From contig JAFAVK010000045.1 of NCBI GenBank assembly GCA_019242475.1, forward strand, positions 1-64,000: 64,000 bases of DNA, in the 5' to 3' direction. Under the pieces are notes generated by a model, which saw only the letters and a program-made list of their open reading frames with translations, did no database searches and was not told the origin of the DNA. Shown here one piece after another: positions 45,096 through 55,522 of this stretch; within the stretch, counting starts at the first letter, position 1; every line of letters begins with the position of its first letter. The stretch is from Acidobacteriota bacterium (lineage in GTDB: Bacteria > Acidobacteriota > Blastocatellia > Pyrinomonadales > Pyrinomonadaceae). A program made the translations under genes and the position numbers.

Positions 45096-46103
45096 TTACC
45101 TCGTGCCGCGCGGCGACAACTGTTCGAGCCGGCGCAGCACTTCGGCCCTCTCGGGCGCGTTCGCCTTCGAGACCGCCGCGCGCACTTCCGCCAGGGCCTT
45201 CTGCAAAGCCTCCCGCTCCTGCCGCGCGTACTGTTCGTTGCTCTTATTCTTCAGAGACGCGTCAAGCTCCTGTGAGGCGAGCGCCTCCTTGAGGTTCTGA
45301 AGCGCCTCGGGGGCGTGCGCGCCCGTCGGGTAGAGGCCGAGGTATTGGCCCTGCGTGTCCTGTAGGCGGAGGAACTGGCAGACCTCGTCGCTCTCGCACT
45401 CGCCCGGGTAGAGTGCGTTCGCGGCGTCCCAGGCGATGCGGTCGCCCAGGGGCGTGCCGCGGTACTTCTTCTCCAACTCCCAGAAGGCTTCGGACTTCAC
45501 GGCCCACCCGCCCGCCAGCTCGTGGTAATAGATTTCGCGCTCGTGCGCCTTCTGAAAGTCCGGCTTGCTCGGGCGCCCCTGGTCGTCCGCCCCCATCGCC
45601 CCGGCGGCGAAGTTGACCGCGTGCAAACGCGCCAGCTCAAGCTCGCCCCGCGCCGCTCCGCTCGCCCCGGCCAGCGCGGCCTCGACGAAGTTGTAGAAGT
45701 CCACGCCGTCGTCGAAGCTCATCGTCTCGGCCTTCAGACGCTCCTCGACGATGCGCCGGACGGTCTCCCCGCGGCGCGCCGGGTCGTAGTCGGCCAGCAG
45801 GCCGCCGAAGACCCAGCCCGTCCCGCCGCCTTCGGGGAGCGCGACGCGATACCAGTACTCCTTTTTGCCGCCGACCTCCACCTGCTCGGCCGAGCGCGCG
45901 TCGGCGCTCAAGACCGTGCCGAGCTTGAGCCGCGTGACCTCGGCCGCCGTCGTGTCGGGGGCCGTGCGCGCGCGCACCGCCGAGGCGGTCGTAATCTTCT
46001 GCCGCGCCCCGCCCAGGCTCACCTCCTGCGCGTGGGCCGGCGCGGCGAGGGCGATGAAGAGGGAACAGACGGCGAGCGTCAGGATCGATTTCGGGTGATG
46101 CAA
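45096..46103 (-). CDS. Exported SH3-like domain protein
   Basis: The 335-residue product has a signal peptide (SILTLAVCSLFIALAAPAHA) and a bacterial SH3-like domain (about 33-100, ASAVRARTAPDTTAAEVTRL, then YWYRVALPEGGGTGWVFGGL). A long helical region with paired cysteines (CESDEVC) follows. The start is TTG at 46103 with GGAGG 7-12 bases upstream; no ATG fits. It may bind cell wall or proteins outside the cytoplasm. It belongs to the minus-strand series from 47677 to 43741. Confidence 0.82.
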   Translation of the reverse strand: MHHPKSILTLAVCSLFIALAAPAHAQEVSLGGARQKITTASAVRARTAPDTTAAEVTRLKLGTVLSADARSAEQVEVGGKKEYWYRVALPEGGGTGWVFGGLLADYDPARRGETVRRIVEERLKAETMSFDDGVDFYNFVEAALAGASGAARGELELARLHAVNFAAGAMGADDQGRPSKPDFQKAHEREIYYHELAGGWAVKSEAFWELEKKYRGTPLGDRIAWDAANALYPGECESDEVCQFLRLQDTQGQYLGLYPTGAHAPEALQNLKEALASQELDASLKNKSNEQYARQEREALQKALAEVRAAVSKANAPERAEVLRRLEQLSPRGTR

Positions 46104-46140
46104 GGTTTCACCTCCGGGGGGGTGTTTGAAGGCTCGGGAG

Positions 46141-46287
46141 TTACTCGAAGAAGTTGCGTTTGCGCCCCTTGTTCTCTTTGCGCCAGACGCGGAAGAAGAT
46201 GACGACGGCGACGATGGCGAAGACGAGGAGCACGCCCATGCCGACGAGCGTGAAGACCAGCTCTGTGATGTCGTTCTCGTCGCCCAA
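46141..46287 (-). CDS. 48-residue single-helix membrane protein
   Basis: Read on the minus strand from TTG 46287 to TAA 46141, with AAAGGGAGAGG upstream. The product has an acidic start (MGDENDITELV), a transmembrane helix (GMGVLLVFAIVAVVIFFRVW) and a basic tail (RKENKGRKRNFFE). It is between the CNNM protein (22 bases upstream) and the SH3 protein (37 bases downstream). The GMGVLLVF motif slightly recalls small OadG-like subunits, but the assignment is weak. Confidence 0.68.
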   Translation of the reverse strand: MGDENDITELVFTLVGMGVLLVFAIVAVVIFFRVWRKENKGRKRNFFE

Positions 46288-46309
46288 ACCCTCTCCCTTT
46301 CAACTTCGC

Positions 46310-47677
46310 TCAGGCGGCCTCCTGCTCGCCCGGCTCCTCGGTCGGCGGCGGCGGGGGCATGTAGCGGATGCGGCGGATGCGGCGGCCCTCGACCTGCTCG
46401 ACGAGGAAGCGGCTGCCCTCGTGCTCGACCTCCTCGCCGGGGCCGAGCATGCGGCCGGAACTCGCGAGCAGGAAGCCGGCCATCGTCGTGTAGCCCGCCT
46501 CCTCTGGCAGCTTCAGCTTGAAGCGGCGGTTGGCGTCGCGCACGGCGAGCATCCCGTCGAGCAGGAACGTGCCGTCCGGCTCCTCGACGATCTGCGACTT
46601 GGTCTCCTCGTCGTACTCGTCGTTGATCTCGCCGACGATCTCTTCGAGCAGGTCTTCCAAAGTGACGATGCCTTCGAGCCCGCCGTGCTCGTCCACGACG
46701 CAGGCGAGGTGCGTCTTCTGCGCCTGCATCTGCGCGAGCACGGAGCCGAGCCGCGCGGTGGACGGGACGAAGAGCGCCGGGTGGAGCATCGCCTCCATGT
46801 CGAACGACGACGCGCCGACCGTGCGCAGGCAGGGCATCAGGTCTTTCATGAAGAGGACGCCGGCCACGTCGTCGAGGCGCTCGCGGTAGACGGGCAGCCG
46901 CGAGTAGCCGAACTCGCAGAAGGCGTACTCGCACTCTTCGAGCGTGGCCGTGACGGGCAGGGCCTGCACCTCCGTGCGCGGGATCATCGCCTCGCGCACC
47001 TCGGCCTCGGAGAAGTCGAAGACGCGGTTGATGAGGCGGCGCTCCTCCTCCTCGAGGTGGCCGCTCTTGTGCGAGATGTTGACGAGCTGGCGGATCTCCT
47101 CCTCGGTGTAGATCGCGGCGTGCTCGCTCGAACCGTGCATCCCGAGGGCGCGCGTGGCGGCGGAACTCGTCACGTCGAGCAGGCGGATGGGGATGCGGAG
47201 GACGCGGGAGAACCAGTACATCGGCCCGACGGTCATTAAGGCGACTCGCTCCGAGCGCTCGATGCCGAGCATCTTCGGCACCTGCTCGCCCAACACGATG
47301 TGGAGGAAGGTGATGACGACGAAGGCGATGGCCGAGGCGACGAAGTGGCGCGCGCCGACGGAGAAGTATGCGGCGTAGGGCGCGGGCAGGCCGCCGCCGA
47401 GGCTCTCGAAGGGCGGCGTGAGAATCTCGGCGAGCGTGGCCTCGCCGATCCAGCCGAGGGCGAGCGAAGAGAGCGTGACGCCGAGCTGCGTCGCCGAGAT
47501 GTAGGCGCCGAGGTTGTCCTTGAAGGCGAGCAGGCGGCGCGCGCGCTTGTTCCCCGCCTCGGCCAGCGTCGCGATTCGCATCCGCCGCACGCTGACGATG
47601 GCGAACTCCGAGGTGACGAAGAAGCCGTTGGCGGCGACCAGCACGAAGACCGCGAGTATTCTGATGAGCGTTTCCAT
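46310..47677 (-). CDS. CNNM/HlyC-CorC family membrane protein with CBS pair
   Basis: The family is annotated as hemolysin or magnesium/cobalt efflux; roles in divalent metal efflux are shown for relatives. The 455-residue product has a DUF21 membrane domain (AVFVLVAANGFFVTSEFAIV, LGVTLSSLALGWIGE, FLHIVLGEQVPKMLGI), two CBS motifs (MIPRTEVQALPV and CVVDEHGGLEGIVTLEDLLE), and a CorC_HlyC C-terminal domain. It starts the six-gene minus-strand unit that runs down to the OmpH gene. Confidence 0.9.
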   Translation of the reverse strand: METLIRILAVFVLVAANGFFVTSEFAIVSVRRMRIATLAEAGNKRARRLLAFKDNLGAYISATQLGVTLSSLALGWIGEATLAEILTPPFESLGGGLPAPYAAYFSVGARHFVASAIAFVVITFLHIVLGEQVPKMLGIERSERVALMTVGPMYWFSRVLRIPIRLLDVTSSAATRALGMHGSSEHAAIYTEEEIRQLVNISHKSGHLEEEERRLINRVFDFSEAEVREAMIPRTEVQALPVTATLEECEYAFCEFGYSRLPVYRERLDDVAGVLFMKDLMPCLRTVGASSFDMEAMLHPALFVPSTARLGSVLAQMQAQKTHLACVVDEHGGLEGIVTLEDLLEEIVGEINDEYDEETKSQIVEEPDGTFLLDGMLAVRDANRRFKLKLPEEAGYTTMAGFLLASSGRMLGPGEEVEHEGSRFLVEQVEGRRIRRIRYMPPPPPTEEPGEQEAA

Positions 47678-47710
47678 CGTCGATTGGGAAAACCGGCCAC
47701 AAGCTTAGTG

Positions 47711-47743
47711 AAGGCAAAAGGCAAAAGGCAAGAGGCGGGAGGC
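47711..47743 (-). repeat. Solo heptamer arm (AAAAGGC type)
   Basis: A tandem of AAGGCAAAAGGCAAAAGGCA-like heptamers without its inverted partner nearby. It lies between the hydrolase stop (47746) and the CNNM start (47677). The unit matches hairpins 6 and 9, so it may be a half element left by deletion. Confidence 0.8.
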
Positions 47744-47745
47744 AC

Positions 47746-48852
47746 TTATTCGCGGAGGCGGGTGAAGAATTCGACCAGGCGGTTCTCGGCCCAGTGGCGG
47801 TCTTCGCCCGCGGCGCGGTCGGAGAGGAAGCCGACGTGGCCGCCGCGGCGCGTGAGGACGAGGAGCACGTCGGGGTTGTCGGCGATTGTTTGGTCGTGGA
47901 AGGGCTCGGTGGGGATGAGCGGGTCGTCGGCCGAGTGGACGATGAGCGTCGGGACGCGGATGCGGCCGAGGACGGCGCGCGAGCTGGTGCGCGCGTAGTA
48001 GTCCGAGGCGTCGCGGTAGCCGCCGTGCGGCGCGGTGATGCGCTCGTCGAACTCGCGGATGGTGCGCACGCGGCGCAGGGTGCGGGGGTCGTAGGCGCCG
48101 GGCTGCAACCTCCCTTTGCGCCGGACGCGCGCGCGCAGGTGCTTGACGAAGCTCCAGCGGTAGAGGGCGTTCCCTTTACGTTCGAGCGCGGCGGCGCAGG
48201 AGTCGAGGTCGATGGAGGGCGAGACGGCGGCGACGCCCTTGAGCGCCGCGGGGAAGCCCGCGCCGTAGTCGCCCGCGAGCCGCAAGACCATGTTGCCGCT
48301 CATCGAGAAGCCCGCGAGGAAGACCTCGGTCAAACCTTCCCGTCCGACTAACTCTTCGAGAATGACGCGGCGGATGTCTTCGGTCATCCCGCTGTGGTAG
48401 AGCGTGGCGGCGAGGTGCTCGGTGCCGCCGCAGTTGCGCATGTTCATGCCGACGACGTTGAAGCCGCACCCGAACGCCTTCTGCGCCGTGCCGAGCACGT
48501 AGAGCGAATCGGTCGAGCCTTCGAGCCCGTGAATCACGAGCACGGTCGGCGCCGCCCGTCTCTGCGTCTGCCAGCGGCATTTAAGGAGGACGCGCGTGCC
48601 GGGCTCGACCTCGAAGAGGCGCGACTCGTAGAGCGCGCCCTCCCCTCGGAAGGCGCGGCGGCGCGGGTAGTGTGTGGACGAGACGATGGTCTGCGCGTGC
48701 GGGCCGGGGAAGAGCGGGTGCGGCACGAACGGCCTGGACGCGAAGGCGCGCGCGACCTCGTGCAGCCGCGGGCTCAGGGCCTGCGCGGGGATGTCTCCGG
48801 CTGCCTCGGTCTTCGTGTTAGTCAGCCGTCCGCTTTCGCTGACCGTTTCCAT
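47746..48852 (-). CDS. YheT-type alpha/beta hydrolase
   Basis: The 368-residue product fits the YheT/ABHD1-3 family of esterase-like proteins. Visible are PFVPHPLFPGPHAQTIVSST, VLVIHGLEGSTDSLYVLGTA, GMNMRNCGGTEHLAATLYHS, nucleophile elbow LAGFSMSGNMVLRLAGDY, acid in VHSADDPLIPTEPF and His in RRGGHVGFLSDR. The ATG at 48852 is chosen because upstream sequence is low complexity; no clear Shine-Dalgarno. Substrate is unknown. Confidence 0.88.
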   Translation of the reverse strand: METVSESGRLTNTKTEAAGDIPAQALSPRLHEVARAFASRPFVPHPLFPGPHAQTIVSSTHYPRRRAFRGEGALYESRLFEVEPGTRVLLKCRWQTQRRAAPTVLVIHGLEGSTDSLYVLGTAQKAFGCGFNVVGMNMRNCGGTEHLAATLYHSGMTEDIRRVILEELVGREGLTEVFLAGFSMSGNMVLRLAGDYGAGFPAALKGVAAVSPSIDLDSCAAALERKGNALYRWSFVKHLRARVRRKGRLQPGAYDPRTLRRVRTIREFDERITAPHGGYRDASDYYARTSSRAVLGRIRVPTLIVHSADDPLIPTEPFHDQTIADNPDVLLVLTRRGGHVGFLSDRAAGEDRHWAENRLVEFFTRLRE

Positions 48853-48875
48853 CGGCGTCGCGTGTTGGTTGAAAG

Positions 48876-49076
48876 TCACACCAGCCGCGTCGGCTCCGAG
48901 ACGGGCGGGTCGCCCGCGGGCTTCGGCGTGCCGGGCTCCTCGACGGGGGCGGTGGGCGTGGGCGCGTCGGGCGGGAGCGGCGGCGGCGGGGCTTGCGCGG
49001 GGTCGTCGGGGTGTGTGGGCGGCAGTTCCGGCTGCTGCGCGGGCTGCGGCGGCTCGACGTTGGGGTTGCGGCTCAA
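48876..49076 (-). CDS. Small proline-rich protein
   Basis: Read from TTG 49076 with GGAGGGAGA upstream, the 66-residue product is about 40% proline (NVEPPQPAQQPELPPTHPDD). No fold or family can be assigned. It is just upstream of the hydrolase, 23 bases away. Proline-rich proteins may be disordered linkers or surface peptides, but coding status is only moderately supported by codon pattern and ribosome binding site. Confidence 0.5.
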   Translation of the reverse strand: MSRNPNVEPPQPAQQPELPPTHPDDPAQAPPPPLPPDAPTPTAPVEEPGTPKPAGDPPVSEPTRLV

Positions 49077-49281
49077 AGTCTCTCCCTCCCGGTTTGCGGA
49101 ATGCAAAGACTCTAGCACGAATCGGCATTGCGCCACATGTGCGGAGCCTGTTTTGAGAGAAAGTCGGCGGCGCGGCCGCGGCACGGGGGTTGAATTGAAC
49201 GCGGGGCAGAGGCGCACGCTGGAACGGCCGCAGGGCGCGGCCGTGGCGCTAGTGCCCGCCGGCAGCAAAGGAGGCCGTTTC

Positions 49282-49856
<575 letters not shown>

Positions 49857-49862
<6 letters not shown>

Positions 49863-52490
49863 TTCTCCGAGGCCGGCGGCGCGTTGGAGGTCGGCGACGA
49901 CGAAGCGGATCATGCGGTAGGTGATGTGGCGCGGGAGCGCTTCGCGCAGGGGCTTGAGGCGCTCGGTGCCAATCGCGGCGGCGGCGCGCTCGATCTGCGC
50001 GCGGTCTTCCGCCGAGACGAACTGCGACACGTCGAAGGGGCGTCCCCGCAGGATGCAGTCGGCGAGGTGGCCTTCGACCGTGATTTCGGTCAGGCCGCGC
50101 TGCGCGCAAATCTCTTCGACCGTGAGCCCCTGCTCAAATAAAGCAAAGGTCTCGTCAACGGTGCTCGCCTTCGGCGCGGCCGGTGCCGCCGCACGTTGCG
50201 ACGTGCGCGAGGGAGCCGCGGCGTAGGCGGGGCCGGTGCGGAGCGGCGGCAGGCGCAGTTGCACGGCCTCGCGTTCGCGCATCACCTCGCCGCCCGCGGC
50301 GGTGAGCGAGACGGTCGGGTAGGTGCCGCCCGTGACGTGCAGGCAGCCGGCGGCGACGAGCGCGTCCACGTAGAGCAATATCTCGTCCTGCGTCATCCCC
50401 GAGAGGATGCCGTAGGTCGAGAGCTGGTCGAGCCCCGCCTGCGAGAGCTTGGCCGAGCGCGAGCCGCGCAGCGCCGACGCCAGCATCCCCTTGCCGAAGC
50501 GCCCGCCCATGCGCGCCGCGCACGCGAGAATCTTGCGCACCGTCAGGCGCTCGTCTTCGGAAAGCTCGCGCGGCTCCGTGACGGCGATTGAGCCGCCGCC
50601 GTCCTCCTCCTCTTCAAAAGCGGGGGCCTCGGCGGCCTCGCGCCTTTTGCGCGCGCGCGACTGCGTCGCCAGCTCCTCTTCGAGTTCGAGCCCGGCGGGC
50701 ACGTGCTTCATGATGAAGCGGTCGAGGTCGCGCGGCGGGTCGAGCGGCGGCGCGTCGTGGCCGCGCGCGGCGGCGCCGCGCAGCAGGCAGTTGCCGCACT
50801 TGCCGCAGGTGCCGTCGTGCGAGCGGTCGCCGAAGTAGTCGAGGATGAAGGAGCGGTAGCAGTTCTCCGTGTAGCAGAAAGAGATCATCTCGCGCAGCTT
50901 CCGCTGCTCCAAGGCGGCGCGGCGCGCCAGCTCTTCGGGCCGGATGCGGAGGCGCGTCGCCGGCTGCTCGTCGAGCATCACGACGCCGCGCGTGCGCCGC
51001 GCGGGTTGATAACGAATTATGCCCGCCTCGGCGAGTGAAGAGAGCACGCGGCGCGTCTGTGCCAGCTCCATCCCGAGCGTGTCGGCGAAGTCGGCCACGT
51101 CGATCTCCGCGTCGGCCCTCTCGCTCAGGCCGTAGCCGCCGAGCAGTGAGAAGAGCACCTGCTTGAGCTGCGCGCTGCGCTTCGACGCGACCGTCTCGCG
51201 GGCGAGGTGCGGCGGCATGAGCAGTCTGAGCGCGGCGCGATTCTCCGAGCCCGTGCCGCGCTCGACGTGGCCGGCCTTCTCAAGCGTGATGAGCGAGGAT
51301 TGCACGGCCATCTCGTTGCGCAGGCCCGCGCGCGCGGCGATCTCGCGCGTCGAAAGCTCGATGCGCCGCTGGTTCGTGGAGACCAGTGCCTCGTAGACTT
51401 TTGCAATCAACTCGGGCGGCGGGTAGGAGCCTTCGATGAAGTAGTCCTGCGTGCGCTTGTCGGCGTAGTTGAAGAGGAGCAGGCAGACGGACTGTTTGCC
51501 GTCCCGGCCCGCGCGGCCGATCTCTTGGTAATAAGCTTCGATGGAGCCGGGCAGGTGGAAGTGGACGACGAAGCGGATGTCGGGCTTGTCGATGCCCATG
51601 CCGAAGGCGTTCGTGGCGACGATGGTCTGCGCGCGCCCCGTCATGAACTCTTCCTGGGCGCGCACGCGCTCCTCGTCGGTCATGCCGGCGTGGTAGCCGA
51701 CGACCGAGAGGCGCGCGTCGAGGAGTTTTCGAGTTATCTGCTCGACCGACTTGCGCGTCGAGGTGTAGACGATGCCGGACTGGCCGGCGTACTCCTGCGC
51801 GAGCTGTTTGATGCGCGCGTACTTCTCGCGCTCCTTCTCGGTGTGGACGACGCCGAGCGAGAGGTTCGGCCGGTCGAAGCCGCTGACGAAGGCGCGCGGG
51901 TCGTCGAGCTTGAGCTGCTCGATGATGTCGGCGCGGACGTAAGGGGTGGCCGTGGCCGTGAGCGCGACCGTCTGCGGGCGGCCGATGCGCTCGCGGAAGG
52001 ATTGTAGACGGAGGTAGTCGGGGCGGAAATCGTGACCCCAGGCGGAGATGCAGTGCGCCTCGTCCACGGCGAAGAGGCCGATCTCGGCGCGCTGCAAGGT
52101 CTCGACGAAGTGGTTGCTGCGGAAGCGCTCGGGCGCGACGTAGAGGAGTTTGAAGCGCCCCTGCCGGACGCCCGCGATGCGCTCCTTCTGCTCCTCGAAG
52201 TCGAGCGAGCTGTTGATGAAGGTGGCGGGCAGGCCGCGCGCCTGGAGGGCGTCCACCTGATCCTTCATCAGCGCGATGAGCGGCGAGACGACGACCGTCA
52301 CGCCGCCGCGCATGAGCGCCGGGAGCTGGAAGCAGAGCGACTTGCCGCCGCCCGTCGGCATCACGACGACCGTGTCGTGGCCCGCCAGCACCGACTCGAC
52401 GACCTCGCCCTGCCCTTCGCGAAAAGCCTCGAAGCCGAAGAATTTTTGGAGCGCGGCCAGCGCCTCCGCCATGTGTGGTGCGTGAGTCAT
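49857..52490 (-). CDS. recQ: RecQ-family ATP-dependent DNA helicase
   Basis: RecQ is a 3'-to-5' helicase in recombination and repair. The 877-residue product has motif I MPTGGGKSLCFQLPA, DEAH box AVDEAHCISAWGHDFRPDYL, and motif VI HFHLPGSIEAYYQEIGRAGR. A zinc-binding segment has CYTENCYRSFILDYFG and CGKCGNC. A RQC winged helix follows (MLASALRGSRSAKLSQAGL). The C-terminal helix-turn-helix part (LTVEEICAQRGLTEITVEGH) is of the HTH_40 type and replaces HRDC. ATG 52490 is chosen; ATG 52472 is possible. Its stop is supplied by hairpin 10. Confidence 0.95.
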
Positions 52491-52544
52491 CGGCGTGCAA
52501 AAGAAAGGGAATTGTACCGCAAACGGAGGGCGAACGCAGCCGGA

Positions 52545-52686
52545 GGAAAGGCAAAAGGGGAAGGCAAAGGGCAAAAGGCAAGAGGCAAAAGGCAAAAAAG
52601 AAGACGAGAGGAAATCTTAAAAGTTCGGCGCGCGGAGCGCGTCCTGATTTTTGCCTTTTGCCCTTTGCCTTTTGCCTTTTGCCTTC
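52545..52686. repeat. Heptamer-armed hairpin 9 (AAAAGGC type)
   Basis: The left arm (52545-52596) is repeated AAAAGGC with variants. The right arm (52648-52686) is TTTTGCC-type. The spacer (about 50 bases) includes GCGCGCGGAGCGCG. It sits between the divergent starts of recQ and the gene at 52703, so it is not a terminator by position. Confidence 0.9.
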
Positions 52687-52702
52687 AGTAATCTCAGTCC
52701 CA

Positions 52703-53290
52703 ATGGCTCAGAAGGAGTGGCAGGCGCGGACGAAGCGTGAGCTGATGATCGAGGTGTGGGAGCACCTCGACTGCGAGTCGGTGGGCGCGAAGGAGCTTGA
52801 GGCGGTGCGCGCGGCGGTGCGCGAGCGCTTCGGCGAGGGCGCGGTCGAGAGCCCGGCGCGCGTCGCGCGCGTGCTCGCCGACGAGGGCGCGGAGCTGCGC
52901 CACGCCGAGGTCTTGGAGATGGACGCGCGCTGGCGCACGCAAGACCCTTACGAGGCGGCGTTCCGCAACGTCCTCAAGTTCTCGACCTTCGAGGAGGCCG
53001 CCGCTTCCATCCGCCGGCTCGACAACCTGCGGAAGCAGTTCCGCCGCAAGGGCGACAAGGAGGGCCTGCGGCGCGTGCAGGAGACCGTGCTCAAGGGCAA
53101 GCAGCGCGCGCAGATGATTGCGCGCAACCAGTCGGTCAACGAGCGCAAGCGCGCCGAAAAGGCCGAGATGGCCGAGTGGTTCACCGTCTGGCTCAACCAG
53201 CCCGAAATCTTCGAAGACTGGCTCTCGCTCCGCCTCGCGTCGAAAGACTTCCGCGCGCGGTTTACGGAAGCGGGGGAGGCCGGAAGTTAA
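52703..53290 (+). CDS. Hypothetical helical protein
   Basis: The 195-residue product is strongly charged and helical (MAQKEWQARTKRELMIEVWE, LRKQFRRKGDKEGLRRVQET, ARNQSVNERKRAEKAEMAEW). A coiled-coil stretch covers about residues 100-165. No signal peptide or family is recognised. The ATG at 52703 follows the right arm of hairpin 9 by about 17 bases. It is divergent from recQ. Confidence 0.72.
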   Translation: MAQKEWQARTKRELMIEVWEHLDCESVGAKELEAVRAAVRERFGEGAVESPARVARVLADEGAELRHAEVLEMDARWRTQDPYEAAFRNVLKFSTFEEAAASIRRLDNLRKQFRRKGDKEGLRRVQETVLKGKQRAQMIARNQSVNERKRAEKAEMAEWFTVWLNQPEIFEDWLSLRLASKDFRARFTEAGEAGS

Positions 53291-53554
53291 ATCCGCCCGC
53301 GTTCGCTTCCAGAAAAATTCCCGCCCACTCTTCCTCGTCTCTTTGACCCGAACGAGCCGGTCAAACTAAGAGCATCCCAATCAGGCTGACCGGCGGCTCT
53401 CGCGTCGCGTCCGGCCGCGTCCGTACGTTTCCCTCCATTTTCCTGCCACTCTTCTCAAACGCCGTCGGTGGAACGGGGGCTGCATAAAGGCCGGCGGGAG
53501 CGGGGCGTGTGTTCCGGCGCCTCGCTGAAGACCTCATCAGGCCAAAGGATGATA

Positions 53555-55513
53555 ATGAGCCCCTCGAAGACAAGAGCCCTCATCAAGAGAACGCTGGCGC
53601 TGGCGTTGGTCGCCGCCGCCCTCTTCTCGCTCGCGCCCGCGCGCCGCGCGCTGGCGTCGTCGGGCGACGAGACCGAGAAGCGTGCCGAGAAGGTCTCCTC
53701 CGAAATTGAAGAGTACATGCGCAGGACGGGGAGCGGCCGCGTCACTGTGATCGTCCAGTTGAACGGGGCGCCCACGACGCTGCTCAGCACCTTCCTGCGG
53801 CGCGTCGGCGTCCGCCTCAAAGGGCAGTACGCGATGCTCAACTCGTTCGCCATCGAAGTGCCGGCCGCGTCGGTGGACTTGCTGGCGAACTTCCCCGAGG
53901 TCAGGTCGGTGACGCGCGACCGCGAGGTGGCGATGACCGGCCACGTCACCGCGACGACGGGTGCCGACGCCGTGCGCACGCTCCCGACCGGCCGCGGCAA
54001 CAGCCAGATGACGGTTGACGGCACGGGCGTCGGCATCGCCGTCCTCGACTCCGGCATCTACGCCGAACACGTCACGCTGAAGGAGGGGAAGGGGGCGGCG
54101 CGCCGCGTCGTCGCGCTCGACTTCACGGGCGAGGGCACGACCGCGGACTTGTACGGGCACGGCTCGCACGTCGCCGCGGCCGCCGCGGGCAGCGAGAAGG
54201 TGAAAGGCGCCGACGGCTTCTTCGGCGGCGTCGCGCCGAACGCGACGCTCGTCAGCCTGCGCGTGCTCGACTCGCGGGGGCAGGGCCGCACCTCCTGGGT
54301 GCTCGCGGCCATCAACTGGCTGATGTCACAGGGCCAGAGAAACAAGGTGCGGGTCGTCAACATGAGCCTCGGCGCCCCGGCCGTCGATTCGTACAAGACC
54401 GACCCGCTCTGCCACGCCGTCCGGCAGTTGGTGGACGCGGGCTTCGTCGTCGTCGCCGCCGCCGGCAACGACGGCAAGACGAGCACGGAGCAGTACGGCG
54501 CCGACGCGAAGACCTACGGCCTCATCCACACGCCCGGCAACGAGCCCTCGGTCATCACGGTCGGCGCCGCGAACACCTTCGGCACCGACGCGCGCAACGA
54601 CGACGCCGTCACCACCTACAGCTCGCGCGGCCCGACCCGCTCCTTCTGGACGGACGACTCGGGGGCGAAGCACTACGACAACCTGCTCAAGCCCGACCTC
54701 GTCGCCCCCGGCAACAAACTCGTCTACGCCGAGGCGCTCAACAACAAGCTCGTTACCGACAACCCCTGGCTCCACTTCGAGACGGGCGAGACGGGGGCGG
54801 GCGCCGAGACGCACCGGATGATGTACCTGAGCGGCACCTCCGTCTCCGCGCCGCTGGTTTCAGGTGCGGCGGCGCTGATGCTCCAGGTCAACCCTTCGCT
54901 CACGCCGAACCTCGTCAAGGCGATCCTGATGTACACGGCGCAGCCGCTCTCAGGTTTCAACATGCTGGAGCAGGGCGCGGGCGAGCTGAACGTCGAGGGC
55001 GCCGTCCGCCTCGCGCGCCTCGTCCGCAACGACATGGGTTCGCGGAAGGTGGGCGATTCGCTGCTCAACGGCGCGGCGCCCGCCGCCCAGTCTACGCTCG
55101 GCGGGTTCACTTTCCCCTGGGCGCGGGGCTTCACGGCGCACCACGGCTTCGTCACGGGCGAGGCCCTCTTCAGCATGTACCAGGGCGTCTACGCCAGGGG
55201 CCTCCTGCTCGGCGACGCGGTCGCCGAAGCGGACGGCTCGCAGGCGCTCGACCGGTCTCTGATGTCGGGCGGCGTCGTGCTCTGCGACTCCGTCCCCGTC
55301 GGCGACGGCGGCCCCTGGGGCGATGGGCCTGTCTTCCTCCCGTCGGGCCACCTCCTGGGCGACGGCATGATGCTGAGCGACGGCCACCTGCTGAGCGACG
55401 GGATAGTCCTGAGCGACGGCCATCTGTTGGGCGACGGCCACCTGCTGGGCGACAGCACGGTCGCGTCGCAGAGCGCGATGGTGCAGGGCGACCCCGGCGC
55501 GCCCGCGAAATAA
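53555..55513 (+). CDS. Exported subtilisin-like (S8) serine protease with Asp-Gly hexapeptide repeats
   Basis: The 652-residue product has a signal peptide (TLALALVAAALFSLAPARRA), an inhibitor-like propeptide, and an S8 domain. The triad is Asp in VGIAVLDSGIYAEHV, His in YGHGSHVAAAAAGS and Ser in LSGTSVSAPLVSGAAALML; SGTSVSAP differs slightly from common GTSMATP. The C-terminus has six exact hexapeptides such as MMLSDG and HLLGDG (55349-55456). ATG 53555 is chosen because AAAGGA lies 6-11 bases before it. The paralogue follows 9 bases later, so they form an operon. Confidence 0.92.
   Translation: MSPSKTRALIKRTLALALVAAALFSLAPARRALASSGDETEKRAEKVSSEIEEYMRRTGSGRVTVIVQLNGAPTTLLSTFLRRVGVRLKGQYAMLNSFAIEVPAASVDLLANFPEVRSVTRDREVAMTGHVTATTGADAVRTLPTGRGNSQMTVDGTGVGIAVLDSGIYAEHVTLKEGKGAARRVVALDFTGEGTTADLYGHGSHVAAAAAGSEKVKGADGFFGGVAPNATLVSLRVLDSRGQGRTSWVLAAINWLMSQGQRNKVRVVNMSLGAPAVDSYKTDPLCHAVRQLVDAGFVVVAAAGNDGKTSTEQYGADAKTYGLIHTPGNEPSVITVGAANTFGTDARNDDAVTTYSSRGPTRSFWTDDSGAKHYDNLLKPDLVAPGNKLVYAEALNNKLVTDNPWLHFETGETGAGAETHRMMYLSGTSVSAPLVSGAAALMLQVNPSLTPNLVKAILMYTAQPLSGFNMLEQGAGELNVEGAVRLARLVRNDMGSRKVGDSLLNGAAPAAQSTLGGFTFPWARGFTAHHGFVTGEALFSMYQGVYARGLLLGDAVAEADGSQALDRSLMSGGVVLCDSVPVGDGGPWGDGPVFLPSGHLLGDGMMLSDGHLLSDGIVLSDGHLLGDGHLLGDSTVASQSAMVQGDPGAPAK
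55349..55456 (+). repeat. 18-bp in-frame repeat encoding (xxLxDG)6
   Basis: Six units of 18 bases encode hexapeptides HLLGDG, MMLSDG, HLLSDG, IVLSDG, HLLGDG and HLLGDS. A beta-helix or calcium-binding structure is possible by analogy to other Asp-Gly repeats. Confidence 0.9.
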
Positions 55514-55522
55514 CAGGGGGAG

